Shown: one piece after another, positions 10,240 to 19,745 of the stretch
Position numbering within the stretch: the stretch's first letter is position 1
Layout of the letters: the number at the start of each line of letters is the position of its first letter
NCBI RefSeq assembly: GCF_030269925.1
Contig: NC_085116.1
Span: forward strand, 1,736,001 to 1,800,000
Direction of reading: 5' to 3'
DNA: 64,000 bases
Source: Bombyx mori
Lineage: Eukaryota > Arthropoda > Insecta > Lepidoptera > Bombycidae
Made by a program: the position numbers and the translations under genes
Notes under the pieces: generated by a model
What the model was told of the DNA's origin: nothing
Seen by the model: the letters and a program-made list of their open reading frames with translations, nothing else
Database searches by the model: none

Positions 10240-11530
10240 CATAGGCGGCACTGAAAATTTCGGGAATTAACGAAGTGACACAACATTACTATTTAAAAAT
10301 GTATTTATTGCTTTTCGAAGTATTCTCCGCGAAATTTGACACATTTTTCCATAGGATGGAACCAATCATTGAAGCAACCATTCCATTCGGAAGTTGGGGT
10401 TTCCAAAATGGCCGTTTTGTAGGCGTCCACAGTTTCTTCGGGTGATGAAAATCTCTGTCCACGCAATTTATTCTTTATTTTAGGGAAAGTATAGAAATCA
10501 TTAGGGCTTAGGTCGGGGCTGTACGGCGGATGGTCTAATAATTCTATGTTTTCTTGCTCTAAAAACTCTTTTGTTCTGTGTGCGGTGTGAGAACTCGCAT
10601 TGTCGTGATGGAGGATGATGCGGCGGTTGCAGTTCACTTTACGGAGTTCAGAAACGACCTGTGGCAAACAAATGCTAGCATACCATTCTGCATTAACCGT
10701 TCTTTGTCCCTCAAGAGGAATAGTCGTAACATGGCCGGTTTTGGAGACAAACGTGGCCACCATTTTTTTTGCAACACTCCGTGAACGAACAATTTTTGTT
10801 GGCTTTAACTGATTTTCGAACACCCAAACTCGTGACTGGTTTTTTGTTTCGGGTTCGTACGCGTATATCCAGGATTCGTCACCTGAAACAATGTTGTATA
10901 CAGCATTTGAGGATCCTGCGTGGAATCTTTCGAGAGTTCTTACGCACCAAGTAACGCGAGCCGCTTTTTGCTCTTCACAGAGTGAATGCGGTATCCATCG
11001 GGAAAACAACTTTTTTACACGTAATTGTTCATGCAAGATTATTTGTATTTGACTCATGCCAATGTCTAAAGTTGCCTGAATTTCGCGGTATGTCACATGT
11101 CGATCTTCCTCAATCATCTTACGCACAGCATCAACGTTTTCTTGGGTGACTGCAGTTTTTGGACGACCTTGACGGGGATCATCACTGAGCTTGACACGTC
11201 CACGTTGAAACTCAGCAAACCAGCGATAAATTGCGGTTTTGGATGGGGCTTCATCACCAAATGCAGAAATCATCCGGTCAACACACTGTTTTTGTGTTAA
11301 ACCACTTCGAAAGTCATAATAAATCATCGCTCTTGAATTTTCTCGAGTCAATTCCATTTTCTCAACGACTAAACAAGTTTGACAAAACCTCGTGACAAGA
11401 CGGAGAATCTTTTTTTAAATAAATAAATGGTATTTGATTTTTAAAACCAAGGAGTTTTCAATTAAAAAGATTTTAATATGACAGGAACAGTGGAAATTTT
11501 CCATTCCCGATACTTTTAGTGCAGCCCTCG
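10240..11530 (-). mobile_element. Complete mariner transposon
   Basis: A 1291-bp element with 28-bp terminal inverted repeats at 10240-10267 and 11503-11530 (21 of 28 bases match by eye, all sharing the inner TCGGGAAT). TA flanks it on both sides (10238-10239, 11531-11532). Length, ends and target match classical mariners. Confidence 0.93.
10305..11357 (-). CDS. Mariner transposase (D,D34D)
   Basis: 350 residues, the full family length, with no stop or frameshift. It cuts the element out and inserts it at TA by a DDD nuclease. Seen: paired helix-turn-helix N-terminus (Q22-R52 with YRWFAEF; VTYREIQATL at 88-97), the linker motif WIPHSL at 121 (usually WVPHEL), catalytic D160 in GDESWIY, D252 in HHDN and D287 in YSPDLSPND. 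34 residues separate the last two aspartates. Only the linker motif departs clearly from the usual form. Activity cannot be judged from sequence alone. Confidence 0.95.
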   Translation of the reverse strand: MELTRENSRAMIYYDFRSGLTQKQCVDRMISAFGDEAPSKTAIYRWFAEFQRGRVKLSDDPRQGRPKTAVTQENVDAVRKMIEEDRHVTYREIQATLDIGMSQIQIILHEQLRVKKLFSRWIPHSLCEEQKAARVTWCVRTLERFHAGSSNAVYNIVSGDESWIYAYEPETKNQSRVWVFENQLKPTKIVRSRSVAKKMVATFVSKTGHVTTIPLEGQRTVNAEWYASICLPQVVSELRKVNCNRRIILHHDNASSHTAHRTKEFLEQENIELLDHPPYSPDLSPNDFYTFPKIKNKLRGQRFSSPEETVDAYKTAILETPTSEWNGCFNDWFHPMEKCVKFRGEYFEKQ

Positions 11531-11532
11531 TA

Positions 11533-11876
11533 ATTATGGTCTTATGAAATATATTTATTTTTAATCATGCTTCTAATGAATTTTGATAATTTCTATGCGT
11601 TGTTGAAGTGTAGATCGTAAATCGTAGTCGTTCGTTCCATTAATGACGTAATTGTTACTTGTCATCTGTCAAGTAGTGACAGCTCGGGTCATGACAACTT
11701 TTATAATGGCGGGCTCATCAAAATGAAAGGTCTTATTGCAATACCTTAATTTTTTCATTAAATTTTTACAGGCACGCTATGTGAATATATTCCACAGCAT
11801 GTGTTTCTGTTCGTTTTGTAACTAGTCCGAAAAAGAGAATGAGTTGGAATCTTTCAAGATTGAGTTTTTATTAAGA
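11533..11876. other. Intergenic, no gene seen
   Basis: No open frame or repeat recognised between the mariner and the next Helitron. Confidence 0.45.
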
Positions 11877-12299
11877 CTAGAGATCCCGCAGTAGTCGAAA
11901 TTCGACTATAATAATTAATTGAAATTGTAAGTTTGTACACTATTATGATGGCTTTTTATACTTCTATAATCACATATTTCGCCAAGGCTGCACTATAAAA
12001 AAATATTAATAAAGACAAACAATATTTAATCTATTCTCAATTTGACCACAGACGTCAAGAACAAAAGTTTGACAATAAATTGTATGCATGCGTGTATGCG
12101 TGAAATACATGGTATATAGTGTGTGTAATATTTTCTTTATTGATTTAATGTATCTTTTATGCATTATTTAAAAAATATATTAGCATTGTGCACTTCTTCT
12201 CTATATTCTGTATAAGTGTGAAAAATTTCATACTCCTCCGTCCGCGCGATTTTCGTAAAAAGGGATACAAAGTTTTTGCTTCACGTATTAATATATAGA
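11877..12299 (-). mobile_element. Non-autonomous Helitron, ACGTGAAGC family, copy 1
   Basis: On the minus strand it starts TCTATATATTAATACGTGAAG and ends CTAG. It lies between A and T, with the palindrome GTCGAAATTCGAC about 15 bases before the 3' end. Two more copies lie at 15210-15629 and 43068-43486. Confidence 0.88.
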
Positions 12300-12359
12300 T
12301 TTAAAGTATGAGTGCTGTGGGCTCGCACGGATGCGTCACGGCGCGGAGTCTTGCTTCTT

Positions 12360-12572
12360 ATTTTTGTCGCTAAGCCATCATACGCATCGATAGCCCATTG
12401 AGTTTCTCGCCGAATCTTCTCAGTAAGTGGGTGGTAGTTTCTACGAAGCACTGCTCTCGCTAGGCTTAGTGTTAGCAAATTCTCTCAGGCTAAGCCCGTG
12501 AGCTCATTTACCCGTCCGGACGTAGCTGAAATAGCCCCCTAGACTACTACTGAATACGTAAGAAAAAAATTG
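12360..12572 (+). mobile_element. LINE 3' tail, diverged
   Basis: Matches the tail family at 8500 (GAGTTTCTCGCCGAATCTTC, GAAGCACTGCTCTCGCTAGG) and ends in an A run near 12566. Older than the copy at 31495 judging by mismatches. Confidence 0.7.
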
Positions 12573-12897
12573 ATTTTAACTAAAGGTTTAGTATTTTTTC
12601 AATTCAGTAGGAACTACGACGTTAAGTTTCTAGTCGGACTGTGGCATTCATTATGTAGTGTCCATTGGCTTCACCGCCTTTGCATTTGGCTCCATACCTA
12701 CTTTGTGTAATGCAATCAAAGCGATTCGGTTCCCTTTATCACCCCAATCCATTTTAATATCGCAAAATATTGTACAATGTATTGGCGCCAAAATGAGAAA
12801 ACTCATTGAGCAATCATATAAAAATGACAGATTCCAAATTCAAATGTAATATTTTGTTTATTTTTAATTGTAACAGTATTTATGGCCAGACTAAGTA
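12573..12897. other. Intergenic, no gene seen
   Basis: A 63-codon open frame at 12658-12849 has no family resemblance and I do not call it. Confidence 0.45.
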
Positions 12898-13138
12898 AAT
12901 ATAAAAATGAATTGCTGTTCGTTAGTCTCGCTAAAACTCGAGAACGGCTGGACCGATTTGGCTAATTTTGGTCTTGAATTATTTGTGGAAGTCCAGGGAA
13001 GGTTTAAAAGGTAATAAAATATAAAAAAAAGCTCAGAATTATATAAAAACAAACAATTTTGTTTTTCCTTTGATGTGTCCTCTTGATGCGTCTTTTATTT
13101 ATCGATTGAGGCACTACGAAGTCTGCCGGGTCAGCTAG
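12898..13138 (+). mobile_element. Non-autonomous Helitron, CTCGAGAACGGCTGG family, copy 1
   Basis: Shares AACTCGAGAACGGCTGGACC and GAGGCACTACGAAGTCTGCC with copies at 22966 and 30087, and ends GGTCAGCTAG before a T. The 5' end is worn and internal sequence is missing compared with the ~293-bp copies. Confidence 0.75.
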
Positions 13139-14574
13139 TTACGAATAAATATCACATTATACTTGTTCACGAGTGCTCACAATTAATATTTGGCTAGCAG
13201 TGTTCGACATTAATGGCATGACAGTTGACATTATTATTCAATTGCTTATGCTGTCTAATAATAATATCTTTAGTAATCTTTACTCATTGGTCTGGCAAAT
13301 TCGAATACCACACGATAATTTTACTAAATATATAGTCTACGATCCAATATGGTCTAGAATCAACTATTATTGGAAGTATGGAGGATTTCATCAGCTTTCG
13401 CTGGGCGTCACTGTACACTCCTGCAATGACTTACACACTGTATTGTATTGGAATGATTTATTCATCAAGTTCATCCGAAGGACATACTGAAATATAATTA
13501 TTACCTTGTTCATAACTTCGAAGTAAGCTTATAAAAACGTAAAATGTACGGCGTGTGTCTTCAAAGTGATAATCTGTTAAACAAATAGCGCATTATTTAT
13601 AAGCACTTACCGTACGCGAATAATTTAGGCACGTCTATTTTTTTTTTTAAATGTAGATCGAGTCTGTAAGAAATGAATTGAATAATATATTGTATACTTC
13701 ATTGAAAGAAATCTTTTTTTTAATGAGTCGCTAATGTTGAAGTCTCGTTTTTTATTGCTTTGGTGTCTTCGTATTAATTTCTATGTTGTAGGTACGACTC
13801 GCTGTTTGGTCTCTTGTTAGCTAAGTACTTACGGATTTTCCATGTTTGTGTTAACTTTTTACTCCTCTCGTCCTATCTGCAGTGCAGTCGTAGCCGGCAC
13901 TATTTATTCGAACAAATATTATTTATTCGTAGAGTGCCGGATAAAGTCAGAGCGAAGCCACTAGTCAGTGTTAACTTCTTGTTCATCGCTACGCTCTTGG
14001 TCGTCATGTTTTCAGTATTGAGTTTTAAAACCTGGCGCCACTCTGGCTGCGCGTCTGGTGCTTACATGCAGAGGGCAATTTATTGAAGCTTTAACCTGGT
14101 TAGTCTACCTGATGAGGGATCTGGCGCGCGGCCTGATACTCTCTACTCTCCTGTACCACCAAGCGCTCGGTTGAAAGATCTGTACCTCTCGATACATGTC
14201 CAAAATATCAGGAAACGAGACTGCAGGAGAGTGGCCCTTAAATGTTTTCAGTTTTGAAGAATTAACTCATTGATGCGAAATGCAGTCCAGGATGTTCCGA
14301 CCATTTAACAAAAGGGAACAGCTGGCCCATAAATTGCATTGCGAGCATTGGTTGACTAGGGTCTACCAGTAATAATTACTTGTGCACATGCTTTTGTTAT
14401 TTATAACAGTGTTCATTATTATAATAATATTATTAACATACCGTCACAATTACAGTATGATCAGCGTTATGGGAATTGCTATTTGGTGTGAGTATATTTT
14501 TGTTATTGTTCGTTTTTTGGGTACAGGGAAAGGATCCCAAGGCAAGGGGCCCGTAGCATTTGCATCTCAATACT
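13139..14574. other. Intergenic, no convincing gene
   Basis: Contains a 90-codon open frame (13814-14086) and an 82-codon one (14382-14630) with hydrophobic runs typical of AT-rich DNA. Neither shows a family motif. A missing first exon of the glucosyltransferase could lie here but I cannot identify it. Confidence 0.4.
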
Positions 14575-14640
14575 GCACGATTAATCTACTACTCTTGCTA
14601 GGGCCAGTGTTAGCAACACCTCCGGTTTGAGTCCCGTTAT
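14575..14640 (+). repeat. LINE tail fragment
   Basis: A short piece of the tail family (CTCTTGCTAGGGCCAGTGTT, then GGTTTGAGTCCCGT). Confidence 0.6.
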
Positions 14641-14800
14641 CATCATCTGAGCTTGTCCACTGTCCACTGCTGAACATAGGTCTCTCCACTTGATGTCCAA
14701 TGCGGCTGATCCTTTCCCACCTGCATCCAACGTGACCTAGCGATTTTAACTAAGTCGTCGGTCGATCTCGTAGGTGGTCGTCCCACACTGTAGTTGTACA
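14641..14800 (-). pseudogene. C-terminus of a second LINE family (RTE/CR1-like), broken
   Basis: On the minus strand the sequence encodes a piece resembling the end of moth LINE reverse transcriptases: GRPPTRWTDDLVK, then a RWMQVGK stretch, a frame slip, and LCSAVDSG. A related piece is at 46870-46985. Only the last ~50 codons are present. Confidence 0.6.
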
Positions 14801-15209
14801 AAACTGCTTAATTTATGAGTCAGTTCATTTTCAACATCATCAAAATTATAAATATTAACATATGAAACATAAATTCGTCTGGCCATCACACCGTAATAGC
14901 TTATCTTAGGAATAAGTCTCCTCGCCCCCGGGAGGTCATAAAGTATCAGAATGCGATTTTAATGTGTCGCACCTCGGATGATCGCGGGATTTGCATTATT
15001 CATGAGCAGAGTTCGAATCGGGTGCCACTCAGGTTTTCATTTTCACATTTATTGGACTAAGATTCGGCGTATTGGAACGGTATAAGGAAGGAATTGGAAA
15101 TCAGTGCCTTCCCGAATGTTTTGAGATGTTTTAAGGGATTCGAAATTTTAAAGTTCATTTCATAAATAAACGCACTCTATCGGAAGCGTGTCAATTAATA
15201 GTTTCGTTA
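14801..15209. other. Intergenic, no gene seen
   Basis: Nothing recognised. The A at 15209 is the host base in front of the next Helitron. Confidence 0.4.
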
Positions 15210-15629
15210 TCTATATATTAATACGTGAAGCAAAATTTTTTTATCCTTTTTTACGAAAATTGCGCGGACGGAGGAGTATGAAATTTTCCACACTTATAGA
15301 GAATATAGAGAAGAAGTGCACAATGCTAATATATTTTTTAAATAATGCATAAAAGATACATTAAATCAATAAAGAAAACATTACACACATTACATACCAT
15401 GTATTTGACGCACACACGCATGCATACTATTTATTGTCAAACTTTTATTCTTGACTTCTGTGGTCAAATTGAGAATAGATTAAATATTGTTTGTTTTTGT
15501 TAATATTTTTTTATAGAGTAGTCTTGGCGAAATTTGTGATTATAGAAGTATAAAATACAATCATAACAGTGTACAAACTTACAATTCCAATTAATTATAG
15601 TCGAATTTCGACTACTGCGGGACCTCTAG
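15210..15629 (+). mobile_element. Non-autonomous Helitron, ACGTGAAGC family, copy 2
   Basis: 420 bp, starting TCTATATATTAATACGTGAA and ending GCGGGACCTCTAG, flanked by A and T. A short palindrome (GTCGAATTTCGAC) lies near the 3' end. Nearly collinear with the copies at 11877 and 43068. Confidence 0.9.
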
Positions 15630-16639
15630 TTTAATTAATAGTATAATTGCAAACTATTTAATTAAAGCTAATATTATTTTTATTTGCATAGCACTACTTT
15701 TGACTAAAGTATAATTTTGTTATATTTAACGTAATTAAACTTAGTAAAATTTGCACATTTATTTTAAGACGTTTAAAATTCAGGAAATCTTAAAAATAAA
15801 TATTAACTTTGTATTAGTGTTAGCAGCCGCTTAGTTTTCCGGTTCAATTATTAATGTATCGGCTTCGTGTGTTAATATATTAATTTATATAATATTTGAG
15901 TTGTAATAACTATAGGCTCCGATTGTCGCATGTTAATAGTAGATTGACTATGCGTTTGTCTGTTCATTTAAGCTAATTTATCTAGATAAGAGTTGGTATG
16001 TCTAGGTTTCTAGACTCCGAAACGGGCGGGTTTCAATTATATTTTTGGGAAATATTGAGATTGGCCTAGCGAGGACTCTGTGGTGGTAATTGGACCAAAG
16101 AGTGGCGAGCAATGCAGGCCTGATTTCAGTAGTAAACCTATAAAAGTCCACAATAAAGATGTCAATTATCAAACGAGTAATAAGATACCATTGGTTCGGG
16201 GAATGAACATCAATTTGTATATGCGGCTTTAGGACATTAAGGCTGCGTATTCTCCATGCAGGGATGCCCTGTCCAGTTTTCTTCTTTGTAACATCCAACA
16301 TTACGGGTGCGATTTAATAGGCGTGCCTTCGCACCACTTGCGGGTTGGGGTACATACTCGTATAGTTAATCGATTTTTCTCCGCCAAAAATATATGTCTG
16401 GAGTAAATATTGTATACTTATATGGTACTGGGTAGTTAAGCTCACAGGCCATCACTGAAAACGTATTGTATTCCTGTTTTGAACTTAATATCAAACTATC
16501 TTACCATTGAAATATGCGCTTAATAACATCGCTGTAAAAATAGACTGACAAGTAATATGACCTCTTGCAGGCTCATCGCGTTCAAGATAGTAATGAGAAT
16601 GAGTAATAAGCGCGGACGGATTATGGGGAAGTTTATCTG
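15630..16639. other. Intergenic, no convincing gene
   Basis: A 99-codon minus-strand frame at 16002-16301 begins MLDVTKKKTGQGIPAWRIR, which recalls retroelement proteins. I cannot place it firmly and the rest of the frame does not support it. Confidence 0.35.
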
Positions 16640-16809
16640 AACGAGCTTGCAGTCCACCTGGTGCTAAATTCTAAACGACGCCTATAGGCGTCACAACATG
16701 AATGCCGCTATCCACCATGAGACTTGATGTCTAAGTATCACTTCAGGCTATCCTGCCCTTGAAACCAGAAACATTAACTACCTTAGAATACGCCCTACCC
16801 ACTAGTAAT
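16640..16809 (-). repeat. Old Bm1-like SINE fragment
   Basis: Diverged match to the 3' half of the common SINE (CAGTCCACCTGGTGCTAA, ATGAATGCCGCTATCCACC), with losses. Confidence 0.55.
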
Positions 16810-17174
16810 AAAGATTTTATGAATCATCCCGGTATTCTGCACCACTACATCAGAATGTCTAAAGATATGATAAACTAGAGCTAACTCGTATATTATTTCA
16901 ACAACAATTTGATCGGTTTAACTTTTTTCAAAAATTCGCTTTTTAAACAGATTCGTGAATTCGTATTGTATCCTTTTTGGGATCTCGGTCTCCAAACAAA
17001 TCAATTGACGATTTGACAACATCGTAATAATTGTCACATAGATATACATCCATAACAGGCAATTTTGCACTTTTTAAAATTAGTTCATACGTGTAGTAGG
17101 TAATTGACATTACTGTTAATACTAAGATTTGCTGTTTAAAATTAAAATTGTCGAGATGACATTTAAACATTTAC
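16810..17174. other. Intergenic, no gene seen
   Basis: A 75-codon minus-strand frame here has no recognisable motif. Confidence 0.4.
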
Positions 17175-17500
17175 ACTTTCGGTAAGCTCACGGGCTCAAT
17201 CTAAGAGAATTTCCCTAAACTAGCTCTAGTTAAGAGCAATGCTTCGCTGTATCTACGACCAGATCGCGAGCCACTGAAAAAATTTGTCGAAAAACTCAGT
17301 GGGTTGTGCCTATGGGCAAGTTCGAACGTCGAATTGGACGAGAACTGTGACCGGTGCTTGAGGAGTCAAAAGCTCCATGAGTGGATCCAGGGGATCCGAT
17401 AAGACATGTCTTGAGCGACGGCAGTTTTGCTTTGCCCCGACATCTGGATTGGATATGTAGTTAGCCGCGATCACGATAAGAGAGTTCATTAGCAATAGAT
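17175..17500 (-). pseudogene. Truncated Jockey-type LINE: ORF2 C-terminus plus 3' tail
   Basis: The minus strand encodes SLIVIAANYISNPDVGAKQN and then RRSRHVLSDPLDPL, clearly homologous to the end of the full-length LINE ORF2 (RLIVAAADYSPNPDHAGASH and RRRPRHVLTDPSDPI near 38860-38960). The tail with the GAGTTTTTCGAC block follows. All sequence 5' of this is gone. Confidence 0.8.
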
Positions 17501-17989
17501 AATTTCATAAGTACACAATGATTAACCACATGTAAGACATCCTGTGTCGTAATTGGTACTTTGCTTTTTAGCAATGTACGTTTTTAGCAACGTCAATGTG
17601 AGTCTTTAAATTATTAGATGAAAGTTGGTCACTTGAGACATGAATTCTAAATAGAATTTTACAAAAAAAGTTATTGATTTGCATTAGTTTAATTAAGATT
17701 TACTATTTATATCTAGCCTAAATTGCCTAAATTGGTGTCAAGTTGCCTACGGCCAAATTTCATGTTCTATAAAATGCATCAAATTCTCCCCATTTTGGAT
17801 TATGCCTGTCGAATTTGAGTAAACCGGTAACCCTGTACCCACCTGATTGATGGATTGAGACGTGTAGCACGACACGCTGCGAGCTATTACTCATAATTTA
17901 AACGTGATATCGACACGTTGATGCTATTGGATATTATGTGTTTGTTATATCGGCTTACCGATTTTCAAATTAAATATTTTTGCGCTGTC
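17501..17989. other. Intergenic, no gene seen
   Basis: Nothing recognised. Confidence 0.4.
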
Positions 17990-18368
17990 ACGCCGCTAAG
18001 ACTATATTAAAGTAAAGAGTCTTATCTAGCGATGCAACGCTGTTCGAATCCCGCAGATGAAATACGTATTTAACAAATGTTCACGATTGACTTCCGCAGT
18101 GAAAGAATAACATCGTGTAATAAAAATCAAACTCATAAAACAGTTAATTTGCGTAATGACTGGTGGTAGGATGTCTTGTGAGTCCGCACGGCTGGGTACC
18201 ACCACCCCGCTTATTTCAGTCGTGAAGCAGTAATGCGTATCGGTTTGAAGGGTAGGGTAACCGTTGTAACTATATTGAGATCTTAGAACTCATATCTCAA
18301 GGTAGGTAGCGGCATTTACGTGGGCCGTGAGTTCGTCCATCCACATAAGCAATAAAAAAAAAATTAAG
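17990..18368 (+). mobile_element. Bm1-like SINE with tRNA-like head
   Basis: The head keeps a B-box-like CTGTTCGAATCCCGCAG. The middle block (AACAAATGTTCACGATTGAC, TAACATCGTGTAATAAAAATC) follows, then the common 3' half (GACTGGTGGTAGG through CATAAGCAATAAAAAAAAAA). It shows that the widespread 3' half belongs to a tRNA-derived SINE. Confidence 0.8.
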
Positions 18369-18411
18369 TAAAAATAATACCTTTTGATATATAGATTCAA
18401 TGATTAATATA

Positions 18412-19610
18412 ATAGCCGGCAAACTTCTTGAGCATTTGTTGACGTAGTGGGGGTAAGTTTGCGCATGGTACACTCACGTGCAAAAACATTATTTACTCTG
18501 CGTCATAATGCAATTAAATTATTAAAATCAACATATGTATTTATTTATATATTTATGAGAACATCAACAAAAAATATAGGTTAATAATTGTAATAATTTA
18601 ATCTTGGGGTAAAATAGATATTCCTTCTATTAAGTCAAAACTAGAGCTGTTGCCAGGCCTTGGTTAAGTTGAAGCGAAGCTGGTATTTGTAATTTTTTTT
18701 TTTCGTTATCATAATCTTGACCATCATCATCACTGTTTTTATCACCCGAGTTGCTATCATCGTGATGAGTCGACATAGGGATCATCGGTGTAGTTTACAA
18801 CTCGGTCGGTTCGGTCTACTTTTTTGTCTATAATTAATTATTTTTTGAAGATATCCGATTCGTAGTAATCGAATGTAACTTTTTTCAATTACCAGCTTCC
18901 GATTATTTTCTGTTTTTTTCCATCTGAAGCCTAGCTCTTTCATAATTCGTCGTAAACTTCATACCGAGCCATTAAAATTTATATCTTCTTTAATTTTTCG
19001 AAGCCTTTCTACGGTACGGAGTTTCGCTGCTTGTTATGTAGTTATTATGATTACATCTTTTTATTACAGATTGAACGAAACTATCCATTCCGGTAACTTT
19101 CTTCTTCCCTGATCTTTTCTTACCCGGAGTCCGAAACACGGCGAGCAAGCCAGAGCCTTTAGCTTCGTTAATATCACTGATGTTTTTGTTGCCTCCGAAG
19201 TCTGTTTTACTTTTTCCATATCATTCTTCCCCTGTTTTATAATGAAGCAATATACGTCGTACACAATTTTTCTACCCTTTCTTTTGAATACTACACCAGT
19301 TTGTCGCGGCATAGTGTATTTTTTATAAAAAATCAACAAACACTCAACAAATAGCAATGGCAACAAAGTCAACAAGCAATTATAACAAATAACTTAACGA
19401 TTAATAACGATAGACTTTTCACTGTACGCAAGCGTACTTTTGGGAGCAAGCGGTACGAGGGCGCGGTGCGGGACGCAAGGTTCGACTGATCTACCAATAA
19501 CGCGCTCGATACGATTTCCCCTGCCGTCGCGCCTCACCCTCACCACCAAAGTGATCTAAAATTCGGTTCTGCGCAGTCAAGGTCATTTGCTTAAGAAGTT
19601 TGCCGGTTAC
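18412..19610 (-). mobile_element. Decayed Tc1/mariner-superfamily transposon with internal deletion
   Basis: Inverted ends of about 22 bp share CCGGCAAACTTCTT and are flanked by TA (18410-18411, 19611-19612). 1.2 kb long. Inside are remains of a transposase in several frames and no catalytic core. Confidence 0.78.
18890..19312 (-). pseudogene. Transposase N-terminal remnant (Tc1/IS630-like)
   Basis: From an ATG at 19312 the minus strand reads MPRQTGVVFKRKGRKIVYDV and later VKQTSEATKTSV, resembling the N-terminal helix-turn-helix of insect DDE_3-type transposases. After a stop and frame change, LRRIMKELGFRWKKTENNR and IRLLRIGYLQK (around 18880-18960) match the following winged-helix part of the same family. 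The DDE core is absent, so the protein is dead. Family assignment rests on motif memory. Confidence 0.65.
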
Positions 19611-19635
19611 TATAAGATATGTTTTTTGTTCCTAG

Positions 19636-19745
19636 ACTCAAGAAATGTAGTTTTCACGATTGTGAGTCAGCAGGAGCCTTATCATGCGAGTGTGGCCAAA
19701 CGACTCAAAGAGAATATTGAGACACAAGTGTGGGAGTTGGAAGAG
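19636..19745 (+). CDS. B3GLCT: B3GLCT exon (first one found)
   Basis: Acceptor TTTGTTCCTAG, donor GTAAAC. Encodes SRNVVFTIVSQQEPYHASV through WELEE. It starts with two bases of a split codon, so an upstream coding exon must exist. Confidence 0.88.

Noticed and set aside
14382..14630. Frame starting MHMLLLFITVF as a signal-peptide exon for B3GLCT
   Set aside because: The hydrophobic run comes from AT-rich DNA and I see no donor site with the right phase that gives a sensible join.
16002..16301. 99-codon minus-strand frame with KKKTGQGIPAWRIR
   Set aside because: It only hints at a retroelement protein, and the rest of the frame and its neighbours lack support.
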